From the NCBI RefSeq assembly GCF_000003815.2, contig NC_049990.1, positions 18,041,199-18,105,198 of the forward strand: a stretch of 64,000 bases of DNA, in the 5' to 3' direction. Positions 34,872-46,619 of the stretch are shown piece by piece. Below the pieces are notes generated by a model, which made no database searches, had not been told where the DNA came from, and saw nothing but the letters and a program-made list of their open reading frames with translations. Origin of the DNA: Branchiostoma floridae (taxonomy: Eukaryota; Chordata; Leptocardii; Amphioxiformes; Branchiostomatidae). Position 1 is the first letter of the stretch, and each line of letters starts with the position of its first letter. A program made the translations under genes and the position numbers.

Positions 34872-37338
34872 GTGACGTCACGGTCATAACGTCATCACCA
34901 AGCGCGCCCATTGGTTCAGAGTAAGGAGGAAAAGCCCTCCCGGTTCTATATTCGTATGGCCTTCAGCTGATGCCTGAGAAGTTTTGGCGGGGTTTGCAAA
35001 AACTGTCAACGTCACAGATCGAGATGGTTACCTGAGGTCAACACAAGTTTCCTCTAAACTTGCTTGGTACCGCAAAGCGAGAGGGGTATCTTGCCGAGAG
35101 TATTATACATGTTGGATATGGCATGGCAAGATGTTATTGATTTACACAAAATCTGCCTATGGCCATTTTTATTCGCATTTCTACCTATTTTTGTGCCCCG
35201 TCGTTTCAGACTAAGCTACACACACCTCCCTGTGACAAGTCACGCGCGAGTTATCTTTCTGTTAATGCATGACTCAATTGCAATGTTGTTTAAGTGTGCT
35301 GATCTGTAAGTAGCTCTCCTGTCCACGTATACTAAACTACTTCCTCCAAGCCCTTCGGTCCTGATTTGCAAAATCTCTTCACGTCACAGTTGACATGGTT
35401 ACCTGGGTCAGATTTGACCGTCTAACTGAGTGGGCATTATGGATACAGAGAGACATACATGTACATCTGGTACATTTTGACATGTATTTCAACCTGTTTC
35501 TTCCCATTGTTTTCGACTGCTGTGCCTCTCTGTATCCGTGACAAGTCACGCACTAGTTATATTCTGTCAATGCATGAAGGACTGTTCAAGTATACCACTG
35601 TAACTAAACTTATATTATTAGTTCGGATCGGTCACACATGTGATCAACTACAGAGGCGCTTGGAGGAAACACATTATAGACCACATGTGACAAGTCAAGT
35701 CAAGTTTATTGCACAACGATTGCATCAGGTACCGTGTATGGCAAATAACATGTATTACTAACAGCTACAAACTAACAACATTAGTATACCAATCTAACAT
35801 CATTAGTTAATAAAGAATATGGTGGTACAGTGTATTTCACATTGTGGCAGAGCCCCTCGGGCATTACGGATAACTTGTGCGTGAAGGATAACTTGTGCGT
35901 GACTTGTCACTGCGTACAGACACAGACTGGTGTGTCTAGCTCAGTCTGAAACTGACGGAATAAAAAATACAGGTAGGAATATAAGTAAAATGGTCAGGTT
36001 CCAAGCGTGTTAACCTGGCATATCTATATCTTACAATACCCACAATGCTGTCGGTAAGGTACCAGTCTTGCTTTGGTCAGAGTCAAACTGTCAGGAGGAA
36101 GCTTGTGTTGAAAAATCTCCAGGTAACCATGCCAACTGTGATGCAAAGAGTTTACGCAAAAGGAAACACGAAGGGCTTGGAGCTTGAGGAAACACGTAGT
36201 TGACCGTACGTGACCACAAAAGCTAGGTACAGAGTGGTACACTTTAACAGCCATTCATGCATTAACAGAAGGATAACTTGCGCGTGACTTGTCACGTACA
36301 GACACAGGCTGGTGTGTCTAGCTCAGTATGAAACTGGCGGGATAAAAAATACAGGTAGGAATATAAGTGAAATGGGCAGTTTTCAAGTTTGTAAACCTGA
36401 CATATCTATATCTTACAATATCCACAATGTCCTCGGTAAGGTACCAGTCTTGCTTTGGTCAGAGCCAAACTGTTTGGACGAACCTTCTGTTGAAAAATCT
36501 CCAGGTAACCATGACAACTGTGACGCAGAGAGTTTTGCAAATTGCACAAGGAAACGCGAAAAGCTTGGAGGAAACACGTAGTCGACCACACGTGACAATA
36601 AGAGCTAGTTACAGAGTGGTACACTTTAATAGCCATTCATACATTAACATAAGGATAACTTGTGCGTGACTTGTTACAGACATAGGGAGGTAGGTGTGTC
36701 CAACTCAATGGGGTAAAAAATCAGATCAACTAAAAATGGGCAGATTTCGTGTGAATCTTGCCACTATATCTTGCCATACCATGTCCATAAAGTGGAATGC
36801 CCTCGGTAAGCTACCCTTCTCGCTTGTGTTGACCAACTGTGAGGTGAACTTTGCAGAAGACCAGGCGCTTGGAGGAAGCTTGGACGCATTTGACCGCACG
36901 TGACCCCAAGAGCTAGTTGCTGAGCGGTACATTTGAACAGCCCCTGGGGCATTACCAGAAGGATAACCTGTGCGTGACTTGTCACAGACACAGGCTGGTG
37001 TGTCTAGCTCCGTCTGAAACGGCGGGGTAAAAAACAACAGATAGGAATACGAGCAAAAATTCGCAGATTTTGTGTAAATCTGACATTATCTTGCCGTATC
37101 CACAATGCTCTCGGCAAGATACCCTTCCAACCCTGCCAGAACCAAGCGGTTTGGAGGAAACTTGAGTTGACCTCAGGCAACCATCTAGATCTGTGACGTT
37201 AACAGTTTTTGCAAACCCCACCAAAACTCCTCAGGCATCAGCTGAAGGAAACACGATAATAGAAGCAAGCAGATTTTTTTCCTTCTTACTCTGAACCAAT
37301 GGGCGCGCTTGGTGATGACATAAGAACGTGACGTCACA
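34872..37338. repeat. 2.4-kb fold-back region with internal repeated blocks
   Basis: The ends are inverted copies. GTGACGTCAC followed by AAGCGCGCCCATTGGTTCAG at the left is matched by CTGAACCAATGGGCGCGCTT and GTGACGTCAC at the right. Inside, blocks of about 360 bp recur (35,870-36,300, 36,300-36,660, 36,660-36,970) with the signature ACTTGTCAC, ACAGACACAGGCTGGTGTGT and GGGATAAAAAATACAGG. A tail-like AAGTCAAGTTTATTGCACAA lies at about 35,698-35,720. No coding exon is recognised. The outer part is related to 4,700-4,870 and 22,900-23,050. Confidence 0.7.
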
Positions 37339-37498
37339 GATGATTGGGACAAAATACTGGGAATATTGGGCAGTTTGCAATGCTAATGTTTAGTGGCATA
37401 CCTACACGTTTATAGCAAGCTGAACAACAGAAAAGTGAAATCGCCGTGGGTATTTCCGTGCTGTTTACTTTTCATGCGTATAAGAGGTTAGCTTTGCG

Positions 37499-37528
37499 AG
37501 TGTGTGTTTGTGTGTGTGTGTTTGTATT

Positions 37529-37559
<31 letters not shown>

Positions 37560-37560
37560 A
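37499..37560. repeat. (TG)n microsatellite
   Basis: Runs of GTGTGTGT with a few interruptions. Confidence 0.95.
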
Positions 37561-37601
37561 GTTGCACACTGCCCGTGTATGGAAATGGTTGTGTCTACTC
37601 A

Positions 37602-38102
37602 TTAAGGCCACAGCAAGTAAATTTTATGGATGACATCCTCTGCAGACTGCAAAAATAATGAGATAGGGCGAAAAAAAACAAGATGGGTAAAAAAAACAAG
37701 ATGGCAAATTTTAAAATAGACGCTGTAACAAGACAAAATATGGCATCGCAGTCAACAAGGCATTCATTCCTGTACTTAAGAAGTGCACCAGTGTAGCTAA
37801 AGTGACACTAGTGTGGTAGACTGGTATCATTAACCATGTTGGCAACTACACTCATAGCTTCCATAGTTGTGCCACTTTTACAACTAACTATAAAGTTGCA
37901 CCTCTGCAACTACAGTCAATGCTACAGAGTCTCTAGTGTCAATTCTACATTCAATGATTAGGTTACAACACAACCTTTACCCATTTTCGTCTATCCGGCA
38001 TTCCCTGAAGAAGAAAAAAATTCTTGTTTTTTTTTCTGAAATCAGGCGAAAATTAATGAGCGCGCGGATGTCATCCACAAAATTTACTTGCTGTGGCCTA
38101 AT
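37602..38102. mobile_element. MITE with TTAAGGCCACAGCAAG ends
   Basis: The left end TAAGGCCACAGCAAGTAAAT then GGATGACATCC is mirrored at the right by GGATGTCATCC then ATTTACTTGCTGTGGCCTAA. It is a family member of the elements at 5,672 and 19,283, and more distantly of 45,743. It is non-coding. Confidence 0.85.
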
Positions 38103-38467
38103 TCTGACTTCTATTGCATCACTACAAGCACTTTAAGTAGTTTAAGATTCCGTTGAAATCAGTGAAATCACTTGCAACACAAGTAAGAGTAAACTCCATT
38201 TGCAACACGGAGGTACACCCAAATAACATGGGAAGAACCCACTGGGAAGAACCTTGCATTGTTACGTCGTTGATTTTGGAACGTCGAATCTGCCGCGTTG
38301 CCATGGAGTGTATTTATTGTTTAGAACGCTAGGTGTCGCCGTGACCGACAACACGCATCGTTGTTGCTCTTGCAGAAATAACTGTTGCACGTGAATAACT
38401 AGCGTTTTATTACAAGGCTGTTAGATTTTCTTGTGTAGGAAAGTCATTTATATCTCTCTCTTCAAAT

Positions 38468-39372
38468 ATGGGAAAATGTTGCTCCAAGTCAAAGGTTGAC
38501 GTCGCGAAGCAAGCTCAGCCCCAAAATGGTGCCAGCATGTACAAGCCGCCAAAGGAGCATCGACCAAAAAGTGTCGGGAAGTCTCACAACAAGGTCAAGG
38601 TCAATGGTTCAGGTAAATTAAAGTCCATAATGTATTCACATAGTTTAGCCAGCATAGGCGTTGAATCTATTACTACTAAACATTAGTTTTATGTTCTGAA
38701 ACGCCAATACATAATTATGTAATTAATGATACCTAAAGGAGGCAAAGGAGAACAGTTCTTGGTTCTAACTTGTAAACATGCCTCAGTAGTGAGTTCTAGA
38801 ACACTAGAGCAGAAGGTGACACGTTACGATATACGAAATAAGTTGTGCTATACTTAATACTATGAATCTATCCGACTGTTCCAGACAAAGTTGGCTCCCC
38901 TACCCGTATCGTGGTGAAGAGCCGATCTCAGTCGGACGTAGAAAAACCTGCCGCCGCCACCGTCAACTCATCTACGGAGCTGAAGCAGACAAACCTCCCG
39001 CCCCTCCCCACAACTCCCGGCGGCTCCCCCCGTGGTCGGTACTTCCAACACATTCCCAGCACCGCCTTCCAGTGTCCCCCGCCCGAGAACGCGTCCATGG
39101 CCGCTCGGGCCTGCGGCTACTCCTCCAACCTGCACCGGCTGCACAGCGACCCCGCCTGCCTGAGAGAGGAGGATCCTATGGCTGACCCAATCAACTGCGA
39201 GTATCGCTACCAGCTGACATTGACGTCATTGGTCAAGCTGAGGCCACTTGAGCGCGGGTTCCATCTACCCAATTATGAGCCCATCAACACTCCTTATATT
39301 TACTATCAGAACGAGCAGACATGGAGAGAAGAAGATGATGAAGACACAGACTCTATGAAGCCGCTTCAATGA
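38468..39372 (+). CDS. Predicted N-myristoylated, palmitoylated proline-rich protein (unrecognised family)
   Basis: Two exons, 38,468-38,612 and 38,885-39,372, join in phase 1 to 210 residues. The N-terminus MGKCCSKSK has Gly2 for myristoylation, Cys4 and Cys5 for palmitoylation, and a serine at position 6, the pattern of membrane-anchored signalling adaptors. A basic stretch follows, then a proline-rich part (LPPLPTTPGGSPRGR) that could bind SH3 domains. A conserved cysteine-containing region (RACGYSSNLHRLHS, PACLREEDP) and an acidic C-terminus (EEDDEDTDS) complete it. I do not recognise the family. Conservation of reading frame with the copy at 21,259 on both sides of that copy's 8-bp lesion supports that this is a real coding gene. 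The copy's retained upstream region suggests that the whole locus, promoter included, was duplicated. Confidence 0.7.
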
Positions 39373-40689
39373 TCACATCTACTACTAGCGATCGGTATCG
39401 GTACTGCAGGCAGATTCCTGTGGGCGCTGTCAGGTCTTCATGGCCGCTCGGGACTACAGCTATTCCCCAACCTCGCAGGGGCAGGGTAGGGCCGCGGGAG
39501 GAGACACACCCCCAGTTGGGCGGTGGTCTGTTCAAAGGTTAACCATCAGGGAAGACCGAGCTGGTACAGGGTAAGGAGACCTCTTCAATATGCATTAAAG
39601 AGAGAACGAGCAGTGACAGTAGTCGCTTGGTCGCTCCACAGATGGGCGTTACAGCCGCAGGGCTCTAGCCAGCTTGATTTCATTTCCGTCAGCCAATTCC
39701 CATTGTCGCGAAAACCGCGAAAATTGAGATAGGAAGACGGAACTGAGACCTTGAAGACCTTGAAAAGCGGGTTTTTAATGAGATTATCGTATGCGAAGGG
39801 GCGCCGACACACTAAGTCAACAATCATAATAATAGCAAAACAAATAGTGTGTGGCTTTCCGACCATGGACCGTCCCCAAGCCGCCTGTAGCTTCCACCAA
39901 GAATTTTTGTCCGCCAAGGTTGACGGATTGGTTTAAAAAATTTTCCGTCACACGCAGCAAATTTCCGTCAATTGACGGAAAAACGGACACTGGCTAACAG
40001 GAGCCAAGGAACAGCAAAACCCAGGTGGCAGCCTGTCGTCTGCTGAGTAAAAAGCGACGGAGAGGGTCCTACCGTTTTAGACTGCCCATTAGTAGCTGTA
40101 TGGGTAGCAGTAAGCTTGTATTCATCATTAGTGACAATGCAAAGTATCCTCAAATTTACGTAAACTGATTATTGTTATAATATTAAGAAGTTTCAGTCGC
40201 CCAGATCACCGTTACGCGTTACATAGCCAGAACCATAATCCATTGAAATATTCAGTAGTTCATCGCAGTTCGCCTCAAGTTTGTGTTAACATCGGTGTAC
40301 CTGCCATTATGACTAGAGTCAATGATATTCTACACGTACAGTACGTGATAGAAATGTTTTAGTTGGGTCGCCAAACCACGCGCCGGACACACAATGACCA
40401 TCTGGTGTTGTCCACGGTGCTGACCAACCGTTCCTCTGCCTAGTCTTGTACACGATAAACGTTGTCATATTCGCCAGTGGATATGATATGTTGTACGTTG
40501 TCATTTGATTATTTCTCAATTGTTACCAATGATCTATAAATCAATGCATTTGACGAAATTTTTGAGAAGATGTGATCGACTAGAATTGAATTTCCGAAAT
40601 GTTTGTGTCAAGTTTAGTAGCACCCCCCTCGCTGCAGATGGAATCGTCCAACGTCCGGATGACGTCCATTCCCTCTGACGTCATCCAAC
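39373..40689. other. 3' flank of the myristoylated-protein gene and spacer to GPATCH3
   Basis: 39,373-39,580 is still similar to 22,119-22,345 (shared 3' flank). About 39,890-39,990 contains a self-complementary TTTCCGTCAATTGACGGAAA core. No exon is seen. Confidence 0.5.
40660..40683. promoter_or_regulatory. CRE-like motifs just upstream of GPATCH3
   Basis: TGACGTCC at 40,660 and a perfect palindromic TGACGTCA at 40,676-40,683 lie within 30 bp of the GPATCH3 start codon. TGACGTCA is the ATF/CREB consensus. The role is inferred from motif and position only. Confidence 0.4.
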
Positions 40690-43600
40690 ATGGCTGACAC
40701 AAACACCAAGAAAGTCGTCTACGGAATCGTTGGCAATATTCCTGCACATTTTCACTCTGCGGATCTCAGAAACTACTTCTCCCAGTTCATAGAGAGCGGC
40801 GGCTTCGACTGTTTTCACTTCAGACATCGTCCGGAGGCGAGAGACGGAGATACAGCGGGGGAAAACAATGATGAAGAAAGTGTTTCGCAAGAAGGGAAGG
40901 GGGAGGGGGGCAAGTTCGTAGGTTCGGGAACAAATGTTTCGAAAGTAAGTGGAATTACGGACATTTTACCGTCTACGTCTACATCTGAACAGAAAGTCTT
41001 GACAGACTATAGAGCAACTGTGGATAGCGAGACTTCAAGAGATCCAAGCAGAAGTAAGACGAACAGAAGAAAAACTTTGTGCTGTGTTGTACGCGTTGTG
41101 GAACAGAGGTGGGACGAACTAGTGAAGATGTACCACGGGAAACACTGGGTGGACAGGCGGGGGGACTACCTCCGGCACCGGGCTACCGTCAGGAGGGTCA
41201 GGCTGGCAGAGGAAGGTGCGATAGACAGAAATCACACTGCTATATGATTTGATATCATATGTTGCTTTGATTGTGATGATTTCATTTTATAAGCGCTTTC
41301 ACAGAGGTCAGCATGCATGTGCAGCGAAAGGAATTCTAGGTACCGGTAATATGTCAAAGGCAAAGGCCTCAAAAAAAGAAAACAGTCCTTGTCTCGACCA
41401 TTGTTGCGATTTGCATAACAACGTCCAGACAGGTTCTGTTTTCATTTTGTGGGCCTTTACCTTTGACATATTATCTAGAATTCCTGTCGCCGCACATGTG
41501 TTCTGATTTCTGTGAAAGGGCTCATTGCTGATCAGATATTGCAGATTTTATAACATTTTATTGTCAACACTTACACTACAGGTTTTTCTTTCATAATTTT
41601 TGTTTGTAATTTTTTTCAATCAAATAAATGTTCTTGTTCTGGAATAGCACGTTTGGGAGTAATTTTCTTCTGAAAAAATCTTTAAAGTGACACAAAATGC
41701 ATTGTCCCAATCTTTTCCAGCTTGTATCTATCACTTCAGCCAAAATCTTTTTATTTTAATTAAATGATAGAATCCCTACTGAGTAATGACCAATTTTTTT
41801 CAGGAGCGTAACCAGAAACACAACATATTTTTTTCTAGGCCTTACAAACAATGTCCAATGTTTCAGGTTCTGATGCATTGAAGTACCAGACAAGAAAGGA
41901 AGTTGAGCAAAGACGGAAGAGGAAAGATGGAGAAACCATCAGCCAATCAGAGCTGCAGAAGCTCATCGAGCTCCACCCGCCCAACGTCATGCCTCGCGGG
42001 AACGTGGGAACGCCAATCAAAGTGTTTCTAGAACTGATCCGCACATGCAGGCTCCCCCCTATTCTCATCCACAAACTTGGACTGGTCTTCCCTTCCACTG
42101 GGTCTAGCAGGAGGTATGGGAACGTACCATTTGACTATGGGGGGAGTGTGAGGGAGGGAAGCATGGTGCTGACTGCTACAGGGGAGGAGCTGTCTGCCGA
42201 GGTGGGGTTTGTGGAACAGCAACAAAGAAGGAGGGAAGAAGAGAAGGAGGAAAGGAGGGAACAGGAGAGACAGCAGAAGGAGGAGGAAGATAAAGCAGAT
42301 GAGTCTCACTCTGATGATGTAAGTTTTAATAAGTGTGTACTGTATTTAAGGAGTACATATACTTAACTCCAGAAGTGGGCCTTCCATTAGATGTCTTGAT
42401 TCTGCTTGTTACAGGAAGTGTTTCTACCGGTAGATGCGAGTCAAATCTGTGTCTTCTTGTAACTTCACAGAAATGTTACTCAGAAACGCAAATTGCAAAA
42501 TACATGGAGATGTCAGTGAAATACATGTACCTATCTTGTGCCTAATAGCATTAGCATGGTTACGAAATTGGAAAACTAGTGATGTGCAGTACATATCACT
42601 GCATAGTTATAAAATGAATGCTGCGTGCAGTGTGTTAAACTCTCAAGTTATCCCCTTCCAACAGGACGATGACAGGTGTGAGGAATGGGAGCGCCACGAG
42701 GCCCTGTACGACGACGTGACCAAACAGGGGCGGAACAAGGAGCGACTGTTTGAGGAGGAGATCGAGCTGAAGTGGGAGAAGGGCGGGAGCGGGCTGGTGT
42801 TCTACACAGACGCGCAGTACTGGGACCAGCTCAGGGGGGACTTTGATGAGAGGACTACTGATGACTGGGATGTAGACATGAGTGTGTACTATGATCCAGG
42901 TAAGGTATAGAGGACTACTGATGACTGGGATGTAGACATGAGTGTGTACTATGATCCAGGTAAGGTATAGAGAACTACTGATGACTGGGATGTAGACATG
43001 AGTGTGTACTATGATCCAGGTAAGGTATAGAGGACTACTGATGACTGGGATGTAGACATGAGTGTGTACTATGATCCAGGTAAGGTATAGAGGACTACTG
43101 ATGACTGGGATGTAGACATGAGTGTGTACTATGATCCAGGTAAGGTATAGAGGACTACTGATGACTGGGATGTAGACATGAGTGTGTACTATGATCCAGG
43201 TAAGGTATAGAGAACTACCGATGACTGGGATGTAGACATTAGTGTGTACTATGATCCAGGTAAGGTATAGAGAACTACTGATGACTGGGATGTAGACATG
43301 AGTGTGTACTATGATCCAGGTAAGGTATAGAGGACTACTGATGACTGGGATGTAGACATTAGTGTGTACTATGATCCAGGTAAGGTATAGACAACTACTG
43401 ATGACTGGGATGTAGACATGAGTGTGTACTATGATCCAGGTATGGTCATCGTATTTGCCTTTCTTACCATCTTTGTTTATTACCAGTAGTACATGAAAAA
43501 TGTTTTTTGTTCTATCTGTATGTTTGTCTGCTTGGCAGTACTTGCCTATGTTTCCAGATATTTGTGGTCAGCATAACTTAAGAACCTTCATATGGATATG

Positions 43601-45641
43601 TGATGATATTTGGTTTGTAGGTCTGTGTTGAGAAGTGGAGGTTGAGGACAATGCATTATAGGCCTCCTGGCAGCTGACCTTGGTACTGCAGCAAAACTTT
43701 CCCAGTTTGGTATCTTTTGTTCTGGGCATGCTATTGTCTTGTTTTATAGCAACTTTTTTGTAACCAGCATTGGTCAGTTAATGAACAGGATAACTCACAA
43801 AATCATTTAAAAGGTTTTTGATTTTTGTTTGAAGGAAGAATTTAATTTTTAGCCCCCTACCAACGTCTTTCAAAGTGCAGCTTCCTATCTAACTACAGAT
43901 TAGTATACGTTGATTATAATTATGTTGCCTTTGCAGGCATTTGCCTTGTCCAAGGGTTGGGAATTTTCATAGTAATTGTTAGACTTCTTAATCTAATGTG
44001 AAAATGACTGATAAAAGATCTCTTGTATTGTTCTTACAGATGGAGGAGACAAGGATGCCCGTGACTATCTCCAGATGCGTCTTGAGCAGCGGCTACGGGC
44101 GGGTCTAGATGGGGAAGACGTCACCACAACGAAGAAAGACAAACGGAGGCAGCGGAAGGAACAGAAGGATCAAGAAGGAAAGATTGGACAGTTTGAGAAG
44201 CATACAAAGGTTCATGTCTTGTTTATGGTATCAATAATGTGACATAAAGTAAGGAAACAATAAATGTACAGTTTTTGATAAGTGTAAGTTGTACTTTCAT
44301 GTAGAATAAATCTAGAATACAACGTGATCTGACTCAAGAATTCACTGCGTAGTGATTTATTTTCATGTCCTGCCCTTCTGAGAAAACAGAAAATTCAAGG
44401 CAAAATATGCCGAAAGTTTAGCATGGGCAAACAAAAATGACAACAATAGCAATTTCAACGTCCCAATCTAGTATTTAAATTTACCATGTGATAACCCAAT
44501 TGTTGCCCTATATGGATTACCCATTTAGAACATAATCACAGCTTGGGTTGGGACATAATAGGGGATATCAGACAAGTCCCAAATCTCAGCCAGTTAGTTT
44601 TGGATGGTTGTTTCATAAAGGTATTTTCATAGATCATTTATGTGTATGTTTCCATCCCCAGGGTCTCGGGCGTAAGATAATGGAGAGGCAGGGCTGGCGA
44701 GACGGGGAGGGGCTGGGGTCCTGGAAGAAGGGGCCGGCGGACGCTCTGGGGAACGAAGGACAGGGACCCTGGGACAAGAGGGGCTTCGGGTGAGTAGAGA
44801 GATCCTTAATGTCAGATGTAGTAACATAATTACTACTTAAGTCTTCATGCATTGACCTCTTCTTGCATTCAATGACGTACATGTATACATATGTACAGGG
44901 CTTGAAATACCCTGTGCAGGTAAAATTTGAGCTGTGCAGGTGTTTTTAATGTATACCTGTACCTAAACTGCACAGGTCAATATACTGGGTTTTTATTATA
45001 CATGACTGTACTATGATGTAGGTGTATGTGAATTTTAACTAGCTTCATTAACTGGTATACCACCTATGAAGTATAAAAGAAATAATAGCAATGGTTTCTG
45101 AAAAGTTTTTAGTATGATCTATGCTTCCTAACTTTTGAGTGGACTGGTGCAGGTAAAATTTTTGTCTGGTGCAGGTAGTGTCCAACGTTACCTGCACCAG
45201 TGCAGGTATGCAGAAAAAAGTATTTCGAGCCCAGTAGGTTGTATCTTCATTGAGTCCGAGGGGTAGTCTGACAAGATACAGTAGCTGATATCTTGCGTAC
45301 CTTTACCGTTAAGTTGATAAATCAAGAAGTACACTACTGTCACTCAGTATCAGTACATAGTGTTTTGTGGTAGTTTTGTCATTCTTGAGTGGGTACATGT
45401 ACTAGTACACTAAACTGTGTTGTTGTTTTCTTTCTGCAGTTTCTATGGCGAGAAGCTTGACCGCCAGGCTGGAGGGAACAAACGCCGGCGCGTAGAGAAG
45501 GACGTTGTGATCTCTACCGTGTACGACGAGCCGCACCAACTGGATAACGCAGAAACGCTGACGAGACAGGCTGGGCCACATACGCTCAAGTACAGGACTA
45601 GTGTTCCCTTTGTCAGGGGCACACAGGAGGACAAGACATGA
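40690..45641 (+). CDS. GPATCH3: G patch domain-containing protein 3
   Basis: Six exons, 40,690-41,215, 41,867-42,318, 42,665-42,899, 44,040-44,209, 44,662-44,789 and 45,440-45,641, join in phase to 570 residues (human about 525). The N-terminal part has RSYFSQF-like RNYFSQFIES and FHFRHRPEA. The central hallmark is PRGNVGTPIKVFLELIR and SSRRYGNVPFDY. Then come an acidic and basic low-complexity region, EEWERHEALYDDVT, KWEKGGSGLVFYTDAQYW and DDWDVDMSVYYD. The G-patch (GLGRKIMERQGWRDGEGLG) opens exon 5 at about residue 462. The protein is a nuclear, probably RNA-associated factor; vertebrate GPATCH3 has been tied to antiviral signalling control. The exon 3 end and its 5' splice site are caught in a ten-copy minisatellite. 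The exon 4 donor (AAG|GTTCAT) is weak. Confidence 0.93.
42851..43440. repeat. Ten-copy 60-bp minisatellite containing a 5' splice site
   Basis: Each unit holds the last 49 bases of GPATCH3 exon 3 (ACTACTGATGACTGGGATGT onward), the donor CCAG|GTAAGG and the next few intron bases ending TATAG. Copies differ by only a few bases (GG/GA/CA at one place, ATG/ATT at another). The last copy ends CCAGGTATGG. The unit is 20 codons long, and GGT-AAG-GTA-TAG puts an in-frame stop right after each donor, so only use of the first donor yields the full protein. Confidence 0.97.
44897..45232. mobile_element. MITE with AGGGCTTGAAATAC ends in GPATCH3 intron 5
   Basis: The ends GGGCTTGAAATAC and TATTTCGAGCCC are inverted, and inner repeats of CTGCACAGGT/GTGCAGGTAAAATTT are mirrored. 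It has no coding capacity. Confidence 0.8.
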
Positions 45642-45742
45642 TGGAAAATAATTACTATAGTATAACAGGAAAAATTATTTTTGTGGGGATTCGATTTTGT
45701 GATAGCCAAAAAACGGTGTTTGCGGTGGTTGTAAGTTCACGG

Positions 45743-46135
45743 TTAGGCCATGTTAATTTGATTATATGGATGACATCCTGTGGGAATCCAAAAACTGATG
45801 CAAGCGTGCGAATAAAAAAGAAGTTTGCCAAAAAAACTTGCCTTTATTAAGAAATCAAAGTGGTCAAGAAGGTTGAACAAATGACTGAAAATAGTATACC
45901 AAACAAGAGAATTTTCATTTTTGTTCTTTCGTATCTTCTTTGACCTTGTAATGTTCTCTGACAATGGTGTACGTTTTACGATATCAATTTTTGCAATCCA
46001 CAGCTTATGTTTATGCTCATTTCGGAGCTGCTTTGTATGATTTAGAGTATGGTTGAAAACTTTTTTTTATTGGAAATGGCCAAAAATTGATGCGCGCATG
46101 GATGTCATCCATATCATGAAATCAACATGGCCTTA
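45743..46135. mobile_element. MITE with TTAGGCCATGTT ends downstream of GPATCH3
   Basis: TTAGGCCATGTTAATTTGAT with GGATGACATCC at the left is mirrored by GGATGTCATCC and AACATGGCCTTA at the right. It is a relative of the element at 37,602. Confidence 0.8.
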
Positions 46136-46619
46136 GAACTGCCACTTGGGTCTTACTGTAAAAGAGGAATTGTTTGTAATGGTTGTAAGTTTGCAGTAAA
46201 GAGGTCACTGTGTAATTTGCAACTTTTCATATAATTGTTGTGACATAGATAAGAATAAATCATTCCACATATTCTTTATGTCTGGACATAATTTCATCTT
46301 CAAACATGTTGTCACATTTTGTAAATCTACATTCACACTGCTAGAATATTCTCTTTACAACAATGTTGTAGCATTTCTTTTTATAGTTGCATAGTAGTCA
46401 ATACAACGATTCATACAAATATGTACATAATTGATATACATTTGTATTGCAATTATACTGTATTGCACAATCTATTTTTTGTGTATCATTTTTCTACTTA
46501 TTTACAAAAAGTTTTTTTACTACATTGTAGGATTTGGCCATGTGAAACAATGGCAAGATTGTCAGCCAATGAGGTAAAAGAATAAATTGCCCAATCAGGA
46601 AGGCTCTACCTTCCCCTCT

